From assembly GCA_903813345.2 (NCBI GenBank), contig CAIIXF020000011.1, forward strand, positions 16,847,754-16,911,753: a stretch of 64,000 nucleotides of DNA, read 5' to 3'. The stretch is from Owenia fusiformis (lineage: Eukaryota > Annelida > Polychaeta > Sabellida > Oweniidae). The number at the start of each line of letters is the position of its first letter. Within the stretch, counting starts at the first letter, position 1. The translations under genes were made by a program, and so were the position numbers. Below the pieces are notes generated by a model. That model saw nothing but the letters and a program-made list of their open reading frames with translations, did not search any database and was not told the origin of the DNA. Shown in pieces: positions 58,701 through 64,000 of the stretch.

Positions 58701-61700
58701 ATTCCCCAATATCCTCAATATACTCCAACAGTTAGTTTAAATATGTTTAAACTATAATCCATGCAAATTTCATTGAAATCCATGTATAAATAAAAAAGTT
58801 ATGACATTATTATCTTTATTTCCTGAACACACTGTATTCCTGTTCATTTTTTTCAAAAAGTGTCTATCAAATGTTGAAATCGTTTGTTTTGGTTCAGTTT
58901 CACAGTGTCAGCCTTGTTCTCTAGCTAAGTGAATCCTACAAATTGATATCAAATTCCCATTGTCAAATATCTTAGTAAAGACATTTTCTGATTTTACGGT
59001 GTCATCCTAGAAGCGGTTTAATTAAAGCTTTGTCAAATTTTCATAATCAATGAATATATATATACTTATGCATTCCCTCTCAGGCCCATATCCAGCCATG
59101 CAATCCCCAGGACACCATCCATCAGATTTGACACAAGTATCACCAGCTTTGCATTTCCTGGTACATTCTATACAGGAGGCACCATAGTGACCATCAGTAC
59201 ACTCTAAATAAAAAAGGATGAAAGCACATCTGCCATAAATATGAGACAAGGCATAGATCATGTTGCATATTTTAAAATAAATCTACGGAAGCATTCCTTA
59301 CTTGTTCCGAGATAAATCTTGTATGTTATATTTATAATCATATTACATCTCAAATGATTGGTGTACCTGAGGTCCCAAAAGGTATGAAAAGCATACAAAA
59401 TGCTAATGTACAGTCAACCAATATTTTTGTATCCAAATCAAGATTCTGTGAAGTTCTTGTAGTTTTGGTAAACAGCTTTTTCTGAACGTATAATTTCCAT
59501 CTGGCATGGGCTTTGATGTAAATGACAAATTGTTCTACGGCTATTTATAACATGATGAAATCGATGTAATAAGTGTTTCTCACCGTACAGCTCTATGTCA
59601 CATATTGACAATACTGTACTAGAAGAAGCAGTGTCTTTTATTTTGATTGTAAGGTCATTTGTCGGTTTGGAGAGGCAGCTAATTGTCTTTTCATCTTTAT
59701 GACCAAATACTTTCTCCTCGCATTTTTCTCCACTGGGCTTCATTGTTACTTCTAAAGTTTGGTTTCCAATGTTATCAGGATCTAAAGTAAGTCAATATGA
59801 ATAGTAATCTAAAGTAAATTTAACATTGGTACAACTAGTTGGAAAATGTCTAATTTCGTCTCATATCGTCAAGATCTCAATGACGTGTCGCAAAAAGGTG
59901 GCGCATTTGTTTTTAAGGGTATCGCGTGATTGTAACTTTGATTCCCCGGATTATAAGATAATATTCTAATTAAAGTTATATATTATTTTAAAGCTGTTTC
60001 GATGAAGTTTCTAGATCAACTACACTCCGTTCACAATTCTTGTGCGTTCTTTTTTAAAAAAGAGTTTTTTACCAAAACATCTGGCAAATATCCCCTGTTG
60101 ACACGTTACATTTTGAATTATTTTTCGTCTTTAAACGCTCATAACTCAAACAATATATGACTATTTTACTTATTTTTCGTCTTGATAAAGGTAGATGGAA
60201 GTTTTATTTTAAAGGATGAATTTTAGTAAGCGTCCCATATTGTGACGTCATAGAGTTTGAAAAATAGAATCTGTTGACAGCGACCTTTTTTGCTCATTTT
60301 TTGTTACCTTCAACTTTTCAGGTGTACATTAAACAAAAAATACGAGATCAATTTTTAATAAATCATACATGATTATAATGCTCTTAAACTTTAGTTTATT
60401 AATAAAAAGTTGATTTTGTTCGCAAAAGTATGTGTTTTCTGTTGTATGTGGAAAAGTGGAGGACGAAAGGTTTTCAAAATGCATTAAAATAGGGCTAATT
60501 TACGCCATTCGCATATTTTCAAGCACAGCAACACGTATATTTATTTCACCTAAAATATCAATTGATTCGTGTTTTATGATGGTCCTATCCCATTGTTAAT
60601 ACATATACGATATCAGAGTTATTCGCCTTAAATATTTTGAGATATAGAGGCAAATGTGGAGGACGAAAGGATTTCCATATGTTTACATTTTTCTCAATAA
60701 ACGTCACATTCTGTGGTGTGAAAAAGCGAAAATGTGTAACAATGCGTGTGCGACCTTTTTGCGACACTTCAATATAAATAAATAAAGACATATAGTGAAT
60801 AATTAATTAAAACATAACATCAGTACGAGGGATAATAATGTGTCTGTGACAATGTGCATACAATTAAATGAGTTTCAACACATGCAAACTTATGCCTCAC
60901 CTCCTATTATATTGTATGTGTAGATGCTGTTTGATTCAGACCCGTAATTTTGACATATATCTCCGAAGTATCTACAGCTCTGTTTGCCACGTTCAAACTG
61001 AAATGCAGCACAGAAACCAGACTTGTCGCATTTAGTTTTGCACTCTTGAAATGTATATGCAGTGAGTTCTCCCTTTTTGTCATGGTTGCACGTATTACGA
61101 GTTACATTGTAACGCAGTGGATCTGGAATAGAGTATACGTCTAAAATACACAATGAGAACTACCATTCCTAACAAAAGGCTTTGTTAAAATTCTACTTGT
61201 TTTAGAAAGCGAAATATGTTACATCCAAGAACTTTGCCTTGTATTAAATATGACATTTGCTCCTTGCAGTTTCCAAAAGGTTTCTTCTGAATAAAACATA
61301 TTTGTCTTAAAGGCCCACTTTGCGTATTTTCAACGTTTTGGGGCAAACTAAAGACTTACATTTGAATTTCATAGTATGTCTCATGTATTGATAAGAACCT
61401 TATCTTTCATTTCACACCAGCAACAGTTCAAACGGACCACATCAACGCTTACAATAAATTATCAAAAAATGGTTTATATATCAAGTTTTTATCAATGTCA
61501 TTGAAAGATGGCAAAGTTGTTTGTATTACATGATACATTCATTGTTATAGAAGTGTCGCCATCAAATCAACAGTATAATTTCAAACATGCAGATTGTTTA
61601 ATGATGTCCAATGATCTCAGAACTTCAAATGCTTTTTTCTATGTGAGTTATTTTTTCTTGGTTCAATATTAAAGCAAATCAAACTTTGTGTCATAATTGA

Positions 61701-63155
61701 GCGAGTGTGTGAGTAACATGTTTCAATGATTTTTTTTCTTCTAAATTAAGTATAGTGGGCCTTTAAGTCAATATTACAGAGATTTCGTTGGCTAACTTAC
61801 TGAAAACCCGAAAACACATCAACTAATTGTGCACGTGTTATAATGATGACGTCAATCCGCAATTAATCGCATGCACATATCTTGTTTTTGAGAATCGCGC
61901 CCCGTTACAAATGTTATATATTGTATTTAATGTTTTGATATATAAAAATTATTAAAATACATACATGTGTTGACAAGTGACAAGGAAATTTGATACCTTG
62001 ACCTGGTAACTATAAAGACTGCTGCCAAAGTGATACAGAAACAATTAACAATAGGCAATCGCATGGGACTTTTAATCCAAAGGATCCTATCGAATACTTA
62101 CAACCCGTTATACACTTATGTTAAGCAGTGATCTTTTAGTTTAGGAAAAGCCGGTGACCTGCTATCAGCTGCTGCAGAATGTAAACAAAGCCTGCATAGC
62201 TGACTACCACTAAAGCGCTAATGTGTAACTTGACCTTTTTAACATTGCTGGCATTTGGTTGCTATTAAAAGACAGCCACTTGCTTGTGAGATGTAACTAG
62301 GATTAGGGTTTCCCAATTTTGGGAGTAGTCTTAGTAAAATATGTCTGGGGGGCGTTTGCAGGAAGGGATCAAAACAATTTTTTCAATCCTGCATAGGCAA
62401 GACAATTCTCTAAATTAACAATTTTGAATCAAGTTGATCCCTTCCTGCAATTTTGAGAGATTTAATGTTCAAGTTGCCAGAATGTTCAGAGAGAATACAT
62501 TTATTAACTAACCAGCCTTTCATCAAGGTGCTTTAATCTGATAAACTTTCACTCAAATTAAGAGAAACCCTGGAAACATTAGAGGAAGGGGTAGTACTTT
62601 CACAAAGTGTTAATTTCAAGACCTAACTCAGTATTAATTACAAGCTGTAATACTATTTTTAAGATGATCACACATTTTAGATACCAAAGAGTTTCTGTGT
62701 AAGCATTAGGCCATATGGTGGGAAATCCTAGCAGTGACGTCACTCACTAGCTGATAAGACCAGCTTGAGTAGCATTAAGTGCACTAACTAAAAGTTCGTT
62801 TACAGGCCAACATAACATAAGTGTATAGCATAGACACTCATTGCCCATTGTCCTCCAGTACCAACCACGTCATGCTCATTTCCCCTGTAATCGCCCTTGT
62901 ATCCTGTACACTCAGACGAACTACCATTTTTGTTATATGTGCCATATCCGTCCCTTGAAGTAAAACAAATTCCACCATTCTGGACACCAATTACTTTTTT
63001 ATTATTGGCCGCCACAGCAGTGAAGCACTTCTTCACTTCCAAAACTCGATTCCAATAATCATCGTTCAAATAATCAATATCTTCGCCATCAATGTTCCAA
63101 TCCAGTGCTCTATCAAAGTCGTCCCCAAAGCATCCGAAATATTTATACGGAAGAG
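54863..63155 (-). CDS. Gene 1 paralogue without phosphatase domains (gene 2), 5' partial
   Basis: Exons in transcript order: 62817-63155 (3' border uncertain), 60901-61140, 59584-59781, 59066-59203, 58490-58633, 58038-58361, 57758-57858, 57094-57310, 56904-57010, 56459-56633, 55627-55768, 54863-55175. Nine consecutive exons have exactly the lengths of their gene 1 partners (240, 198, 138, 144, 324, 101, 217, 107, 175). Order: WSC-like, PAN, second half of the galactose-binding-like domain, two EGF, three FN3, TM, short tail. The first exons (leader and N-terminal lectin half) should lie to the right of base 64000. It is the same-strand tandem duplicate of gene 1 with a different cytoplasmic end. 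It is likely a surface receptor seeing a related ligand (inference). Confidence 0.86.
56459..58361 (-). other. Gene 2: three fibronectin type III domains
   Basis: 58038-58361 is FN3-1, 57758-57858 plus 57094-57310 is FN3-2, and 56904-57010 plus 56459-56633 is FN3-3. Exon sizes and phases are the same as gene 1. Conserved strings include [19 protein letters not shown] and TQYKVELSMVNNADLEGP. Confidence 0.8.
59782..60900. other. Gene 2 intron
   Basis: Contains GTGGAGGACGAAAGG twice (about 60458 and 60655) as a short direct repeat, each followed by similar TTTTC/ATTTC sequence. Nothing else is recognised. Confidence 0.4.
62356..62450. repeat. Foldback element, 95 bp
   Basis: Perfect 17-bp arms: TTGCAGGAAGGGATCAA at 62356-62372 and its reverse complement at 62434-62450. 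It lies in a gene 2 intron. Confidence 0.8.
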
Positions 63156-64000
63156 CTAAATAAAAACAAAAGCAATGCTGTTTAATCTGAGCTAAAGCAC
63201 TTGCAGAATATCATATATACGACACACTAAGCGCGGTCTAAATGTCGTTTCAAAAAATAATTATCGATTAGTAAAAAGCGTCATTCAAATATCAATACTT
63301 CTCTTGAGAATTCAAACCAGGAAATTATACCAGCAGGAAATTATCCTGGTATAGTCCACGAAACAACTAAATAGTATACATCACGCCTGGTGATTCGAAA
63401 ATATGACGGAGGGGGAGCAGACATTTTCTGCTAGAAATTGCCTAGAATGGATAGGCGCATGGTAAAATACGTTAGGCCTTCTAGGATGTTTTAAGCCGAT
63501 ACGCTTCGAAGATATGAGATCTATCAAAAAAGCGCAAGGCTACCAACGTCCACAAGTCAATGTTTTTGCTATAAGGTAAGGAACAATTTTCTACGCGACA
63601 TGTGCTAAATATTTTTCGTTATATAAAAATAATTAAAGCGGGATGGAGGGGGGGGGGGCGCAGGGGGAGGGGAGCAATATGTGTATTAGGTGGAACAATT
63701 TTACAAATATTCTTGTTTGTGAAAAATGAACACAGAACTCTAAGTTACAGGACATAAAGTTAAGTGACATCTCTTATCCTTTGTTGACATATTACCCCCA
63801 CTCCGCCCCCTCCCCTCCGTCCCATTTTAATCATTTTTTTGTATATCGTAGTCGTATGTAAACGTATATCTAATTAAAGTCGGCAATGGGATTCATTTCG
63901 TGATGATAATCTCACTTACAAGTATTTATTTCAGGTCGTGTAGACCATTGTTGCTTTATCCATGGCAAAACACTTTATTATGACTTGTGCATGTTGATGG
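63156..64000. other. Gene 2 intron up to the window edge
   Basis: No partner of gene 1 exon 2 or the signal exon was found here, so they must lie beyond the window. It contains the inverted G-rich/C-rich element at 63630-63837. Confidence 0.5.
63630..63837. repeat. Inverted repeat with G-rich/C-rich arms, ~208 bp
   Basis: The left arm (ATTAAAGCGGGATGGAGGGG, then a G run and CGCAGGGGGAGGGG) is matched in reverse by CCCCCACTCCGCCCCCTCCC, then TCCGTCCCATTTTAAT. It looks like a foldback transposon. Confidence 0.7.

Larger units (their letters stand above)
58490..63155 (-). other. Gene 2 ectodomain: WSC-like, PAN, lectin half, two EGF
   Basis: WSC-like [15 protein letters not shown] (62817-63155), PAN-like ECKTKCDKSGFCAAFQFERG (60901-61140), fucolectin C-half ending LSICDIELY (59584-59781), EGF-1 (59066-59203) and EGF-2 (58490-58633). 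The WSC exon carries a small insertion relative to gene 1 near its end and lacks the clear GTAAGT donor found in gene 1. Confidence 0.72.

Overview
This is an AT-rich eukaryotic window. It has long introns with GT/AG borders, dense foldback and TIR elements, minisatellites and 5'-truncated non-LTR retrotransposons. The gene content fits a marine invertebrate, most likely a mollusc, probably a bivalve: a many-domain receptor tyrosine phosphatase with lectin-like, WSC-like, PAN, EGF and FN3 modules, a SUEL-lectin/CUB receptor, and a DUF4419 protein. The organism call is an inference from family content, not from a marker gene.

Layout. 1-569 (+) is the 3' end of a DUF4419-type gene. 570-13650 is mostly intergenic: a ~19-bp minisatellite (3311-3927), several foldback elements (4898-6373), a 114-bp tandem repeat (7047-7494), a small MITE (7777-7984) and a few weak orphan exon candidates. 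13651-39810 (-) is a complete receptor-type tyrosine phosphatase (gene 1). I could join 30 exons whose splice phases all agree, giving 1,468 codons plus stop. Its introns carry at least ten repeats. 39811-44766 is the gap between divergent genes, with another MITE and a LINE remnant. 44767-48446 (+) is a six-exon single-pass receptor (gene 3): signal peptide, SUEL lectin, CUB, Thr-rich stalk, TM, tyrosine-rich tail. 50198-54343 (+) is an eight-exon secreted protein (gene 4): signal peptide, three Cys-rich repeats, C-terminal vWFD/ITIH-C-like domain. 54863-63155 (-) is a paralogue of gene 1 (gene 2). It runs off the right edge at its 5' end and has an almost identical ectodomain exon structure, but it ends in a 103-residue tail with five tyrosines instead of phosphatase domains.

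Most interesting reading: genes 1 and 2 look like paired receptors. They share an ectodomain plan. One carries tandem PTP domains; the other has a short tail with SH2-type tyrosine motifs. Between them sits another surface receptor (gene 3) whose tail is also rich in YxxI/V/L motifs. In both paralogues the WSC-like and PAN modules, each on one symmetrical phase-1 exon, interrupt what looks like a single galactose-binding-like domain. They could therefore be optional cassettes. Function, ligand and any partnership are inferred; only domain order, splice phases and motifs are read directly.
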